This document shows positions 17,313 through 25,646 of a DNA stretch of 64,000 nucleotides, one piece after another. Position 1 is the first letter of the stretch, and each line of letters opens with the position of its first letter. Below the pieces are notes generated by a model, which was given only the letters and a program-made list of their open reading frames with translations, was not told the DNA's origin and did not search any database. The stretch is taken from the NCBI RefSeq assembly GCF_036567765.1, contig NZ_DATCTU010000032.1, positions 140,657 to 204,656 of the forward strand, in the 5' to 3' direction. The position numbers and the translations under genes were made by a program. Source of the stretch: Pseudobacteroides sp. (lineage in GTDB: Bacteria > Bacillota > Clostridia > Acetivibrionales > DSM-2933).

Positions 17313-17756
17313 ATGGATTATGATAAGATAAAGCTAATGAGCCAGGATGATAGAGATAGAATTTTAAAGTCGGAATTGAACGAAGATAAAATAATGTTCA
17401 TAAACAAATATGGGCTAAAATGTAATGAAGACATTGTTTGGGAAGTGCCTAAGGGGAATTATCCTCAACGACCTATATGTAAACATTTCTTGTTGAAAAA
17501 GTGGGATTTAATTCAGACTATATTTTATATGAATAGATTATGTTATGCGAAGATTAAATACTTTACTACCAATTGGAATGAGTTTGTATCATGTAAACAT
17601 GATTGGAGGCAGGGATTTATAGAATGCCCATTATGGGATATGGAATTTATTAAGCATAGTGAAACAGGTAATGTAGTTGACTTGAGATGGCTTAGGGGGA
17701 TAACAGATATAAATGTTTTCAGGCAATGGTGTGAGGAGTTTACAGGGGTAGAATGA
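17313..17756 (+). CDS. Unknown conserved-looking protein (intact paralogue of 12769 fragment)
   Basis: A 147-residue soluble protein of unrecognised family, rich in Trp, Lys and Tyr (CNEDIVWEVPKGNYPQRP; CKHDWRQGFIECP). Cysteines occur in several pairs. The ATG at 17313 has AGGAG six bases upstream, whereas the ATG at 17274 (13 codons earlier, same frame) has only a weak site, so the shorter form is preferred. A 159-base block of this gene is duplicated at 12775-12933. Size and neighbourhood resemble immunity or cassette proteins, but that is a guess. Confidence 0.55.
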   Translation: MDYDKIKLMSQDDRDRILKSELNEDKIMFINKYGLKCNEDIVWEVPKGNYPQRPICKHFLLKKWDLIQTIFYMNRLCYAKIKYFTTNWNEFVSCKHDWRQGFIECPLWDMEFIKHSETGNVVDLRWLRGITDINVFRQWCEEFTGVE

Positions 17757-17788
17757 TTGCAGGGTGAGCTGTGTCAAAAAAACAATAA

Positions 17789-18148
17789 ATTGAAGATTGT
17801 GTCACAAGATATATAACTTTTGGTATTGGAGCCACGGAAGTTGATTTAGGGAAAGGTATTGAAATAGATTTTGGCAGAAGAATATATCCAACTACATATG
17901 CAACTGCATCAATAAGAAAAGCCAATGTTGAAAATGGTACAGATAATGGGCATGTAGAAATGAAAGTGAAAATAAAAGGTAATAAGTTAATATTTTTACC
18001 TGATTATGATGAAATGAAATCATTTAACGAAGTAATTGAAGCAGGACAAAAGTATGAGCTAACTATCGGAGAAGGTCAGTATAGCGATGATGTAGGAAAT
18101 ATTAATAATGAGTTAGTTCTTGAATTTATTGCAAAGAATCGCTTATAG
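17789..18148 (+). pseudogene. N-terminally truncated gene, unknown
   Basis: The frame is open for 119 codons after a TAA at 17786, but the first plausible start codon is the ATG at 17960, well inside coding-like sequence (TFGIGATEVDLGKGIEIDFG lies upstream of it). The C-terminal half, with KIKGNKLIFLPDYDEMKSF, is beta-rich. This looks like the last part of a larger gene whose beginning is lost. If the ATG at 17960 is used, a 62-residue protein could still be made. Family not recognised. Confidence 0.45.
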
Positions 18149-18194
18149 ATAAGATACTCCAAAAGAGAAAAAAGTGTAGATACGTTGGTGATAG

Positions 18195-18368
18195 ATTTTT
18201 GGGTATGATGAAGCCTATTTCATACTTTATTCTGATATTAAGATAAAGTTTTTCTTTGATTCAAATAAATATATGGAATCAGATGATACTACAGAAGCTA
18301 GACAGTGCTTTGGCTATATAAAAGAACTGTTGAAAAATGCAGGATGGTTAACATTTGATATTGGATGA
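18195..18368 (+). pseudogene. Short gene remnant, unknown
   Basis: Fifty-seven codons open in a coding style (IFGYDEAYFILYSDIKIK, then YIKELLKNAGWLTFDIG) ending in TGA, preceded by a TAG and without a usable start. It is probably the C-terminal end of a deleted gene. Confidence 0.35.
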
Positions 18369-18444
18369 GATTATGGGAATACTTCTTGAGTTAGGGAACT
18401 TGTTTTTTATATGTTATAGATTAAGTTTATAGGAGAATTAAGTC

Positions 18445-18807
18445 ATGAACCAAAAAATAAATTTATATCTTGATGATTTGCGTGATTGTCCAGATGGATT
18501 TGTTATAGCTAGAACGGTAGAAGAGGCAATATATTATCTCGAAAGTTTTCAGATTGGTATACTCTCCCTTGACCATGATTTAGGCATTGATAAACAAGGA
18601 AACTTGTTTCCGACGGGCTATGATTTAGTCAAATATATCTGTGAAAAAGGTTTAAAACCAGAGAAGATATATATTCACACTGATAATTCAGTAGGTAGAG
18701 AAAATATGTATAATACTTTGCTGGGAGCACAAAGAAGAGGTTTTATAGATAAGGATATAGAAATTTACCCCTATCCTATAGTGCCCAATAAATACTCTGA
18801 AGGATAA
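18445..18807 (+). CDS. Cyclic-phosphate-processing receiver (cREC) domain protein
   Basis: A 120-residue single-domain protein. The pattern INLYLDDLRDCPDGF, VRT-like ARTVEEAIYYLE, ILSLDHDLG, TGYDLVKYI and IYIHTDNSVGRENM matches the stand-alone cREC family, a receiver-like fold whose acidic pocket and extra His/Asn residues were proposed to process cyclic phosphates of nucleotides. The family is often found next to defence or toxin-immunity genes. AGGAG lies eight bases before the ATG. No kinase or output domain adjoins, so a classical two-component role is unlikely. Confidence 0.72.
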   Translation: MNQKINLYLDDLRDCPDGFVIARTVEEAIYYLESFQIGILSLDHDLGIDKQGNLFPTGYDLVKYICEKGLKPEKIYIHTDNSVGRENMYNTLLGAQRRGFIDKDIEIYPYPIVPNKYSEG

Positions 18808-18858
18808 ATAGCACTTTTTGGTAGGAGTGTGCTGGCAGGCTCAGGAAAGGAAAAACGA

Positions 18859-19026
18859 GTGGATAGTAATTTAATAGAATTACAGAAATTGATTTGTGCA
18901 AGATACAATTCGAATTTTGTTCAAGCAAAAAGTGATTTTAAAGTCGGTATTTCTAAAAATTTACAGGTAACACCGCAAAAGCCCTTTACTATTTGCGAAT
19001 ATTACAAAATAACGAGGATGCAATAA
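18859..19026 (+). pseudogene. Truncated immunity-like gene start
   Basis: From a GTG with AAGGAAAA upstream, the frame reads DSNLIELQKLICARYN then SDFKVGISKNLQ. This resembles the N-terminus of a family of small cytoplasmic proteins in toxin-immunity neighbourhoods that normally continue for about 100 more residues. Here the frame switches to unrelated sequence near 18970 and stops two bases before the next ATG. A GTG at 18829 is also in frame. Assignment to an immunity family is tentative. Confidence 0.4.
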
Positions 19027-19027
19027 A

Positions 19028-19663
19028 ATGGCCAAAATAAAACTTGTTTGTTTTGATTTGGATGATACTCTAATTAGAGAAATCCATTCCGTTATGTTGC
19101 CATGCATTTTAAATGGAAAAGAAAAAGAACACTCATTAATACAAGAGCAAGAAGAAAAAGGCGTGATTGACTACATATCAGCAGATTACCTCAGAGCAGA
19201 GTTACTTTTAGGTCTTGAAGAAAGTAAAATTGCTAAATCTTTTTTGGAGATTGCAAAACCTTTAAAAAATATTAAAAGTGTAGTTGACGCATTACATAAT
19301 CAAACTATTAAATGCATTGTCATTACAGTAGGGCCGAAGCAAGTAGCTAAAGTGGTTTGTGATATTTGGGGTTTTGATGGCTATTATGGTAGTGATTATG
19401 ATGTGGTTCAAGGAGTGTTTAATGGAAAAATTATTAATTATATTAGAGCTGAACAAAAAGTTGCATGTTTACAAGACTTTTGTGCAAACAACAATATAAA
19501 ACCCGAAGAGTGTATCGCTGTTGGTGACGGTTCAACAGATATTCCGATTTTTAAATATTGCGGACAATCTATTGCTATAAACAGTTCTCCAGAAGTCAAA
19601 AGGTGTGCAAAGTATGTAGTTGATACAAATGACTTAACAGACATTCTCAAATACATAATATGA
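19028..19663 (+). CDS. HAD-family hydrolase (HAD-IB, phosphoserine-phosphatase-like)
   Basis: A 211-residue haloacid-dehalogenase-fold phosphatase. Motif I CFDLDDTL carries the nucleophile (Asp10) and general acid Asp12. Motif II is the threonine in CIVITVG, motif III a lysine near residue 145, and motif IV GDGSTDIPIF binds magnesium. The helical cap insert after motif I, with NGKEKEHSLIQEQEEKGVI, fits the C1 cap of HAD-IB enzymes such as phosphoserine phosphatase. Substrate unknown. The gene begins immediately after a truncated gene, with GAGG at 19013. Confidence 0.75.
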   Translation: MAKIKLVCFDLDDTLIREIHSVMLPCILNGKEKEHSLIQEQEEKGVIDYISADYLRAELLLGLEESKIAKSFLEIAKPLKNIKSVVDALHNQTIKCIVITVGPKQVAKVVCDIWGFDGYYGSDYDVVQGVFNGKIINYIRAEQKVACLQDFCANNNIKPEECIAVGDGSTDIPIFKYCGQSIAINSSPEVKRCAKYVVDTNDLTDILKYII

Positions 19664-19685
19664 GCATAATTCAAAGTGTGAAAGA

Positions 19686-19882
19686 AAGCCCTTCTTTAAA
19701 GCAAATGATGCTGAAATCTTGAACGCAAGGAAAGCGGCATGTAAGAATGCATTAATCAAAGCTAAAGATTTAGTTCTAGGTCGGTTAATAATGAAATGGC
19801 TGATGAAGTACAACTTAAAGGCAATGAAAGAATTATATGTTTAAGATATAGAATTAAATTTGCTTTGGTTGCAAAAGGCTGA
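19686..19882 (+). pseudogene. Frameshifted gene remnant, unknown
   Basis: Two consecutive coding-like pieces in different frames: KPFFKANDAEILNARKAAC and NALIKAKDLVLG (19686 to about 19783), then SVNNEMADEVQLKGNERIIC and RYRIKFALVAKG (about 19784-19882, ending TGA). One base lost near CTAGGTCGG would join them. No start codon remains at the front. Confidence 0.35.
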
Positions 19883-19927
19883 TTTAAAGTAGCATAATTA
19901 TTTTGTAAAAAGGGGTCGTTTAAACAA

Positions 19928-20980
19928 ATGGCAGAGATAGATGAGTTAATTAAATTACTGATTGAAAAAATGAAACAACCTATAACTAATATAAATGATG
20001 TTTCAAGAGATAAATCTGTCTTTCAAAAGCAGGAAATTATGAACTTGGTAGGATATTGTAATAAGAACAGAGAAATTATTGATGTTGTACTTAATCAAAT
20101 TTCTTCCGAGTTAAATAATATGCCGACATTTAACTGTTGTTTATGCTCATTTATATGTGGAACTCTGGTTGAATGGGGTGGCAGACCATCCATTGCTTTT
20201 GAAAAAGTAATGAAAATCCTCAGTGCATGTATTCATAATGCATATTCCTACTACATGCTATTAAACGAAAAACCGCCAGAAGATATTGCAAAATATAATT
20301 TTGATATATATCAAGGCTGGATGGGAATTGATTTTGTAATTCTTCCATCTATGACAATGCTTTGTAGGGATAGTAGTTTAAGGCATCTTTTAAGGAAAAA
20401 AGAAGGGGAGATGGAGATTAAGGTACAAGCGGAGGTACTAATGGACAGAGTTCCTAATCTTTATTATATTTCCCGCATGTTTACATTATCTGATGATGTC
20501 AATATAATTTTGATTCATCCCCGTCTGAAAGTTGGTTTTGAAGTTTATTTATCAGGGGTGCAAAATAATTTCCATTTTTTTACTCTCTTGCAGAATGAAT
20601 TTAATGAAAAAAACTTATGGGGTCGCTTGGATATAAGTAATTACAATAATCATTCTCATGCAATAAGAATTGCAAAAAATCAACAAGTAATGGTTGCAAA
20701 TGAATCAATTACAGATGAAGCCGTGTTTGACTTATTTATTTGGACGGCTATAAATGATAGAGGTATGATACCGAGTGAATTTCCACTGAATTCCTGGGTC
20801 CCAGGCGAATTACTCCCAAGGGACATTCCAGAGATAGGGGGAACAAAAGTGGTTTTCTTTGAAACCAAAAGAATGGCAGGGAGAGAATGGGATGTGAACT
20901 TTTTTCAGTCATTTCATGAGGCCTTATTACCTGAAGTGAGTAGTGAGTATAGTAAGAGAACTTTCGTCAGAGGAAATTGA
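19928..20980 (+). CDS. Unknown 350-residue protein, C-terminus frameshifted
   Basis: A soluble protein without recognised motifs. The N-terminal third is helical, with SFICGTLVEWGGRP; the middle contains WMGIDFVILPSMTMLCRD and the end a beta-rich part (ILIHPRLKVGFEVYLSG). AAAAAGGGG precedes the ATG. The last ten codons look wrong: within the repeat GTGAGTAGTGAGTATAG near 20940, the +1 frame takes over with ELSSEEIENWIKKVIQ and runs 45 more codons. The original protein was therefore probably about 388 residues. Function cannot be proposed. Confidence 0.6.
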   Translation: MAEIDELIKLLIEKMKQPITNINDVSRDKSVFQKQEIMNLVGYCNKNREIIDVVLNQISSELNNMPTFNCCLCSFICGTLVEWGGRPSIAFEKVMKILSACIHNAYSYYMLLNEKPPEDIAKYNFDIYQGWMGIDFVILPSMTMLCRDSSLRHLLRKKEGEMEIKVQAEVLMDRVPNLYYISRMFTLSDDVNIILIHPRLKVGFEVYLSGVQNNFHFFTLLQNEFNEKNLWGRLDISNYNNHSHAIRIAKNQQVMVANESITDEAVFDLFIWTAINDRGMIPSEFPLNSWVPGELLPRDIPEIGGTKVVFFETKRMAGREWDVNFFQSFHEALLPEVSSEYSKRTFVRGN

Positions 20981-21095
20981 AAATTGGATTAAAAAAGTAA
21001 TTCAATCATCTTTAGGTAATAAGACATCAACAGATTTGCTAAAAGAAAAGGATAAGCCTAAAGGCTTTTTTAGTAGACTATTTGGTAAGAGATGA
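20958..21095 (+). pseudogene. Displaced C-terminus of the preceding gene
   Basis: The +1 frame relative to the gene at 19928 encodes ELSSEEIENWIKKVIQ and ends KPKGFFSRLFGKR before TGA at 21093-21095. There is no start codon of its own. A one-base slip in the short GTGAGTAGTGAG repeat just upstream explains the break. Confidence 0.55.
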
Positions 21096-21148
21096 TGCAT
21101 GATATATATTGCATTGAGTATTGAGGACTAATTTATCAGGTGCAAATT

Positions 21149-21559
21149 ATGGAAAAATTAATGGAAGTACTTAAGGCACACAATATTAATAAACATGGAG
21201 TTGTACTTTTGGGCCAAAACGAGGATTTAGATATATTAAGTAAAGATAAACTAAAACAGTATATCGGAGATAGTATTACGCTACGTTTAACAAATGGTGA
21301 TGAATATATATTGGAAGTTGCTGGTATTGATAGGATATACCCATGTTTTAGTCCTGAAAGTCCTCTAATAATTGGTATATGCGTAGGAAATGCAATTGAT
21401 TCAGTTAGTGTTGAAAAAGGGGCAGTTGTTTATATTCCGAAAAACAATCCTTTTGAATACTTACAATTTTTAGGTGAGGATTCTGCAATGGATGAATTAA
21501 CAAAATATATATTTGACAATTATAATTACTTTTTGACTATTCAAGAAAATATGGCTTGA
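21149..21559 (+). CDS. Small unknown soluble protein
   Basis: A 136-residue protein with no recognised family. It contains a small beta-barrel-like stretch (GDSITLRLTNGDEYILEV) followed by IDRIYPCFSPESPLIIGIC and ends in a helix. An ATG at 21149 is chosen; a GTG three codons earlier is possible. The ribosome site is weak (ATCAGG). Neighbours on both sides are broken genes, so its expression is uncertain. Confidence 0.5.
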   Translation: MEKLMEVLKAHNINKHGVVLLGQNEDLDILSKDKLKQYIGDSITLRLTNGDEYILEVAGIDRIYPCFSPESPLIIGICVGNAIDSVSVEKGAVVYIPKNNPFEYLQFLGEDSAMDELTKYIFDNYNYFLTIQENMA

Positions 21560-21808
21560 AGGTATTTTAAATATATAGATGAGGGACATAAGGATATAGC
21601 TGAAAGCTTTAGAAAAGATTATGAACTTAAACAAGATATTAATATGTTAATTAATGCTGGAGAGGAAGAGTTTTATGCAATGGTTAAAAACCGCATATTA
21701 AGAGAACACTCGAAGGAGATTTACTTAAATTATTGCCCGAAATGTGGAAGTTTAGCAAGAACACCAAGAGCGAGGCAATGTTTAAAATGTAAGTATGATT
21801 GGCACTAG
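21560..21808 (+). pseudogene. C-terminal piece of a zinc-ribbon protein
   Basis: Eighty-two codons are open directly after the stop of the preceding gene, with no start codon at the front. The fragment ends in a four-cysteine ribbon, CPKCGSLARTPRARQCLKC, followed by KYDWH. The LARTPRARQC arrangement recurs in the intact protein at 24265-24612. An internal ATG could give about 57 residues, so a residual product is possible. Confidence 0.5.
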
Positions 21809-21846
21809 AATAAAGAACTTATTGAGATATATGAGGTGAAACAAAA

Positions 21847-22043
21847 ATGGCTGATGTCAATGGAATTGAAGGTGAAAGAGCCTTTTTGATTGAGGGAGTG
21901 AAAATAGGATTCATTTTAGTAACGACAAGTTAAGATATGAAGGCAGGTTTGATTTATATGGAAAACCATCGGGTTTGTGTAAAGTCTATGATAGATGTGG
22001 TTCTTTAAAGTATGAAGGAATTTATAATGAATCATTTTTATAA
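21847..22043 (+). pseudogene. Frameshifted MORN-repeat gene fragment
   Basis: An ATG behind GAGGTG opens MADVNGIEGERAFLIEGVK. After about 21 codons a one-base shift is needed to continue into LRYEGRFDLYGKPSGLC and SLKYEGIYNESF, which are MORN-type repeats (xYEGxF..G.P.G). MORN-repeat antitoxin or immunity-like proteins of this kind are common in toxin-immunity loci. The gene is clearly broken. Confidence 0.5.
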
Positions 22044-22079
22044 ATGCAATAAAGCATGAGTTTTAAAGAGGTTAATAAA

Positions 22080-22799
22080 ATGATGAATGATGAATTGAAA
22101 TCATTAGCAAAAGAATATGTTGATAAAGTTGAGCATGTTTGTCTACTTTTGCTTGAAGGTCTTAATTTAAAAACAAAATCTGATTTGTGGAAATATAGAA
22201 GGGCACATTATATACCTGAGATAAACTTAAATGATAATAAGTATGAATTTCATGGAAGAGGATGTAGATTTTCAAGTAAAGATATGATTATTGATTGGGA
22301 TTTTGGTTGCAGTTTTGGAAGTAGATGGTGTGGGATAAATCCAGGGTTATTTTCTTATTATATAAAGGAAAATCATAAAGATTTGTTTGAATTGTATAGT
22401 TGGAGTAAAATTCAAAACGGATTTGAACAAGCAGTGATATCAGGTGAGATGGTGAAAAAGGCTGACCTTTATTTTTTTAAAATACCTATCACAGAAACTT
22501 TTGCATCGGATTTCCATAAAGAGTTTGATACATTAATTATTGACGATTACAACTCACAATGGATAATAAAAAGAAATAAGATGGTAGATAGGTTCATTCG
22601 TAAAAGCAGAAGAATATTAAATCTCAATGGAGAAGGCACAGATGTTTATATTCTATCGTTTTTTCTAAATGACAGGAAGGTTTTTTCTATTCCTTATGGG
22701 GATGTTGGGTATCCCATTAAAGCAGTAACAATTATGGAAGCATTAATGCGAGAAAATAAAGAAGTATCGAAAAATGTAAAAAGGAGTAATTCATGTTAG
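22080..22799 (+). CDS. DUF6896-like protein
   Basis: A 239-residue soluble protein. The first half has IPEINLNDNKYEFHGRGC followed by MIIDWDFG and a Trp/Gly-rich stretch (SRWCGINPGLFSYY), a layout like DUF6896, a family listed among bacterial toxin-immunity-associated proteins. The second half, with a basic WIIKRNKMVDRFIRKSRR, is unrecognised. AAAGAGG at 22065-22071 is well spaced for the ATG at 22080; the ATG at 22056 has no ribosome site. The stop overlaps the next gene by seven bases, so the two are translationally coupled. Confidence 0.55.
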   Translation: MMNDELKSLAKEYVDKVEHVCLLLLEGLNLKTKSDLWKYRRAHYIPEINLNDNKYEFHGRGCRFSSKDMIIDWDFGCSFGSRWCGINPGLFSYYIKENHKDLFELYSWSKIQNGFEQAVISGEMVKKADLYFFKIPITETFASDFHKEFDTLIIDDYNSQWIIKRNKMVDRFIRKSRRILNLNGEGTDVYILSFFLNDRKVFSIPYGDVGYPIKAVTIMEALMRENKEVSKNVKRSNSC

Positions 22800-23620
22800 G
22801 TGCAATTGTAGGGGATGTTATCGGTTCAACGTTTGAATGGCATAATGTGAAATCAGTTGATTTTCAATTGTTCAGCAGTCAGTCCAGGTTTACTGATGAC
22901 ACAGTTATGACTATAGCTATAGCTGATGCCATCTTAAACAAAGAACGGCATAAGAACTTTATAATTGATTCAATACAGTCAAAGAAAACATATGCTTATA
23001 AGCTCAGAGAGTACGGTAAAAAGTATCCTGATGCTGGGTATGGACAAATGTTTAATGAGTGGCTCTCAAGCCAGGAATTGAAGCCGTATAAAAGTTATGG
23101 TAATGGCTCTGCAATGCGGGTTAGTCCTATTGGTTTTGTCTTTGATTCATTAGAAGATGTCCTTAAAGAGGCTAAGAGAAGTGCAGTTGTAACGCATAAT
23201 CACAGAGAAGGAATAAAGGGTGCTCAAGCTGTTGCCAGTGCAGTTTTCTTAGCCAGAACAGGCAGTGATAAAAAGCAAATAAAAGACTTTATTGAAAAGA
23301 AATTTAGATATAACCTTAGCCAGCGATTGGATGATATAAGACCAAATTATAGGTTTGATTCATCATGCCAAGGGTCGGTGCCACAAGCAATTATCGCTTT
23401 CCTTGAGTCAGAAAGTTTTGAAGACTCTATAAGAAAAGCTATTTCATTAGGTGGAGACAGTGATACAATAGCATGTATTGCAGGAGGCATTGCTCAAGCT
23501 TTCTATAAAGAAATGCCTGGCTTTATTGTAGATAGAGTAAGGCTTATTCTTGATTCAGGATTAAAAAGGATTTTGGATAAGTTTGATGAGCGTTTTAATG
23601 TTTCCTTGAGGTTGACTTAA
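22793..23620 (+). CDS. ADP-ribosylglycohydrolase (DraG/ARH-like)
   Basis: A 275-residue enzyme of the ADP-ribosylglycohydrolase family, which removes ADP-ribose from proteins or small acceptors using a binuclear Mg centre. It has the N-terminal GDVIGSTFEW, the metal-binding FTDDTVMT (TDDT) and the C-terminal GGDSDTIACI motif, with all acidic ligands present. Length is normal. It overlaps the DUF6896-like gene and has AAAAGGAG ahead of its ATG. In this context it could reverse damage by an ADP-ribosylating toxin, which is only an inference. Confidence 0.85.
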   Translation: MLGAIVGDVIGSTFEWHNVKSVDFQLFSSQSRFTDDTVMTIAIADAILNKERHKNFIIDSIQSKKTYAYKLREYGKKYPDAGYGQMFNEWLSSQELKPYKSYGNGSAMRVSPIGFVFDSLEDVLKEAKRSAVVTHNHREGIKGAQAVASAVFLARTGSDKKQIKDFIEKKFRYNLSQRLDDIRPNYRFDSSCQGSVPQAIIAFLESESFEDSIRKAISLGGDSDTIACIAGGIAQAFYKEMPGFIVDRVRLILDSGLKRILDKFDERFNVSLRLT

Positions 23621-23741
23621 TAGCATAGTGGCAAGTGAATAGGGTGCTAAATCCAATACTTAAAAGTAAATAATGTTTATAAGTGTTTATAAGCTAACCC
23701 TATTGAGCTTATGGCTTAATGAATAATTAATAGAGGTTTTC

Positions 23742-24168
23742 ATGCAGGAAGAGGAATGCGAAAGATGTGGTAACAAAAACAATAGAATGGCGATTATTAC
23801 ATATGGGGGCGTTGAGCAGGAGACTATATGCACTGGCTGCTTTAATGAGGAGATGGCAGAACGCTATGAAATTCCATGCAGAGATGGATGATGACTAGAA
23901 TAAGGCAGTTCAGAAGCTCTATAATAAGATTCAGAAAGGATTATCTAGTAAATATATTGATGTAAAGACCTACGATGGACAGAAGGTTTACTCGATAGTT
24001 AAAGATGAAATCGTAGGAAGAATTGAATGGCATTCTAAAGGTGATGAAACAGTGTTAATTATAGATGGAAAGCAGTATACAATACATGAGTTCGCTGAAA
24101 TCTTAGGCTCTCGTGAGGGATTTAATTTTAAAATGCAAATATTTGACCCGACAGATGATATTGATTAA
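23742..24168 (+). pseudogene. Zinc-ribbon DUF7686/DUF7713-like gene with internal deletion
   Basis: The first 49 codons (ATG at 23742, AGAGG upstream) encode CERCGNKNNRMAIITYGG and CTGCFNEEMAERY, a four-cysteine domain resembling DUF7686, then hit TGA at 23889. In another frame, 23902-24168 encodes KAVQKLYNKIQKGL, GRIEWHSKGDETVLIIDGK and FAEILGSREGFNFKMQIFD, resembling the DUF7713-type end found in the same proteins. The stretch that normally joins the two is missing, so this is one gene damaged by an internal deletion. Confidence 0.55.
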
Positions 24169-24264
24169 TGTATGCTATATTAAAGTGCAATGTAATCTTA
24201 TAAGGTTCGGATAATAGGAAAGTTGGAAAGTAACAAAATGCAGAAGTTCTGAGGTGTTTATTAT

Positions 24265-24612
24265 ATGAAAATAATGTGGTGCTGGCGGTGTAAACAGACA
24301 GTCGGAATGCTGAATGAAGATGAATATAACAGGATTCATAGGATATACGGAGAATGTATGGAAAAAGCAAAACTATATCGAAAAAATACTGGAAGTTCGC
24401 TTGAAAAGACACCCTTAGATGACTTCTTCAAACCTGTTATTGAAGAATATGAGAAAATAACTGGATTTAAGGGCTTTCATCATAATGCAGTAATGCATCA
24501 TAGGATTTCAATATATGGTCAGCCATGTAAATGTTGTGGAAAGCCGCTAAGGACACCAAGAGCGAAGATGTGTGCCGCATGTGGGGCTAAAGTAATAGAG
24601 GAAATGAATTAA
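24265..24612 (+). CDS. Small zinc-ribbon protein, unknown
   Basis: A 115-residue protein with one CxxC pair at the start (MWCWRCK) and a second pair plus knuckle near the end (CKCCGKPLRTPRAKMCAACG). Between them lies an acidic helical segment with EEYEKITGFKGFHHNAVMHH. Paired CxxC sites suggest structural zinc. The layout matches a conserved family of unknown function common in bacterial toxin-immunity or social loci. An ATG at 24274 would give MWCWRCK as the start; no strong ribosome site decides between them. Confidence 0.6.
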   Translation: MKIMWCWRCKQTVGMLNEDEYNRIHRIYGECMEKAKLYRKNTGSSLEKTPLDDFFKPVIEEYEKITGFKGFHHNAVMHHRISIYGQPCKCCGKPLRTPRAKMCAACGAKVIEEMN

Positions 24613-24618
24613 GGGTAG

Positions 24619-24957
24619 GTGAAAAATATTAAGATACTATTTATATGTAGTAAGAATAAATGGAGAAGTCGTACAGCCGAGAAAGTATTTCATGGTTTTA
24701 ATGGCTATGATGTGAGGTCGGCTGGAACAGAAGAAGGAGCTCGAGTAAAAGTTACAATTGGTCATATTGGATGGGCGGATATAATTTTCGTGATGGAAAA
24801 GAAACATGTCAGAAGACTGCGAGAAAAGTTTAATGAGAGTATAGACGGAAAGAAAGTGACTAACCTCGATATTCCTGATGATTATATTTATATGGACGAA
24901 CAATTGATTGAAATTTTAAAATCTAGGGTTTCACAATATATAGACGTACCTGATTAA
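24619..24957 (+). CDS. Low-molecular-weight protein-tyrosine-phosphatase-like protein (COG4551 type)
   Basis: A 112-residue protein opening with IKILFICSKNKWRSRTAE, which holds the C-x5-R-S phosphate loop of LMW tyrosine phosphatases (Cys10, Arg16). A general-acid candidate lies in LDIPDDYIYMD near residue 90. It is shorter than typical LMW-PTPs (about 150) but fits the compact family whose members have IFVMEKKHVRRL in the middle. Starts at a GTG six bases after the preceding stop, so it is probably coupled to the zinc-ribbon gene. The physiological substrate is unknown. Confidence 0.72.
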   Translation: MKNIKILFICSKNKWRSRTAEKVFHGFNGYDVRSAGTEEGARVKVTIGHIGWADIIFVMEKKHVRRLREKFNESIDGKKVTNLDIPDDYIYMDEQLIEILKSRVSQYIDVPD

Positions 24958-25005
24958 TGGTCATGAGAACTTAAAAATAAACATTGTTACGTTAAAGGGT
25001 GAAAA

Positions 25006-25245
25006 ATGACAAGTAGAGAGCACTTTGAGATAGCTGAAAAGCACTATTATGAATATGAAGAGACCCAAAATGAAGAACTTTTAGAGAAAGCACTTAAAAA
25101 CTATAGTGAAGCAATTAAGTTGCAACCAGGTTTTGCAGACGCCTATTATAAAAGAGCCTTGGTAAATGGTATATATATGAACAATTTGACAATCAATATA
25201 AAGATTTGAATATGGCTATACAAAAACTCTTAATAATCAATATAG
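25006..25245 (+). pseudogene. Truncated TPR protein gene
   Basis: From an ATG the frame encodes one clear TPR unit (ALKNYSEAIKLQPGFADAYYKRA). It then shifts at the (TA)4 tract near 25171-25178; in the new frame EQFDNQYKDLNMAIQKLL continues the next repeat before the sequence runs into a minus-strand gene remnant at about 25240. As it stands only 67 residues can be made (stop at 25207-25209). It is broken both by a dinucleotide slip and by truncation. Confidence 0.55.
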
Positions 25246-25428
25246 AAGCTCACAGACCATATACACTGTTTTTACCACCAATAAAATACCAAAAATTACT
25301 ATTAAAAAGACTGTTTTTAGCTGAAATTTTGCTATAAAATAGAGTCCTAAAACACTTAAAATTTTTGCCAAATTGTAAGCGATTTTTTGCCATGTTTTGT
25401 GCTCCGCTACACCATACGTTGGATTTGC
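25237..25428 (-). pseudogene. Minus-strand membrane-protein remnant
   Basis: On the minus strand 63 codons are open down to TGA at 25237-25239, encoding NPTYGVAEHKTWQKIAYNLA, then SVLGLYFIAKFQLKTVFLIV and FGILLVVKTVYMVCELLY: an amphipathic start plus two hydrophobic segments typical of a small membrane protein. No start codon precedes it. It interrupts the plus-strand TPR gene and is a second case, with 13151-13500, of an antisense membrane fragment in this island. Confidence 0.45.
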
Positions 25429-25531
25429 TCAAACAAAAGATTTATTTGACAAGAAGATAAGTTATTCCATTATAGGAGATATTACTGATGATGAATCCGA
25501 AGTTTATTGTAAGTATGTTTATGGCAAATAG
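25406..25531 (+). pseudogene. Short plus-strand gene remnant
   Basis: Forty-one coding-like codons (ATPYVGFAQTKDLFDKKISY, GDITDDESEVYCKYVYGK) end in TAG, with no start. The piece begins at the junction with the minus-strand membrane remnant, so it looks like the tail of a gene cut by rearrangement. Family unknown. Confidence 0.35.
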
Positions 25532-25646
25532 ATGCCTGTTAAGAAGTTTTTATCAATGTAAGATGTATGGGAGAACATAATAAAGTGTAAGTGAAAATGT
25601 GTAGAGAATAGATATTATCCCATTTTTTGGGAGGGTCTTGTAAGAG

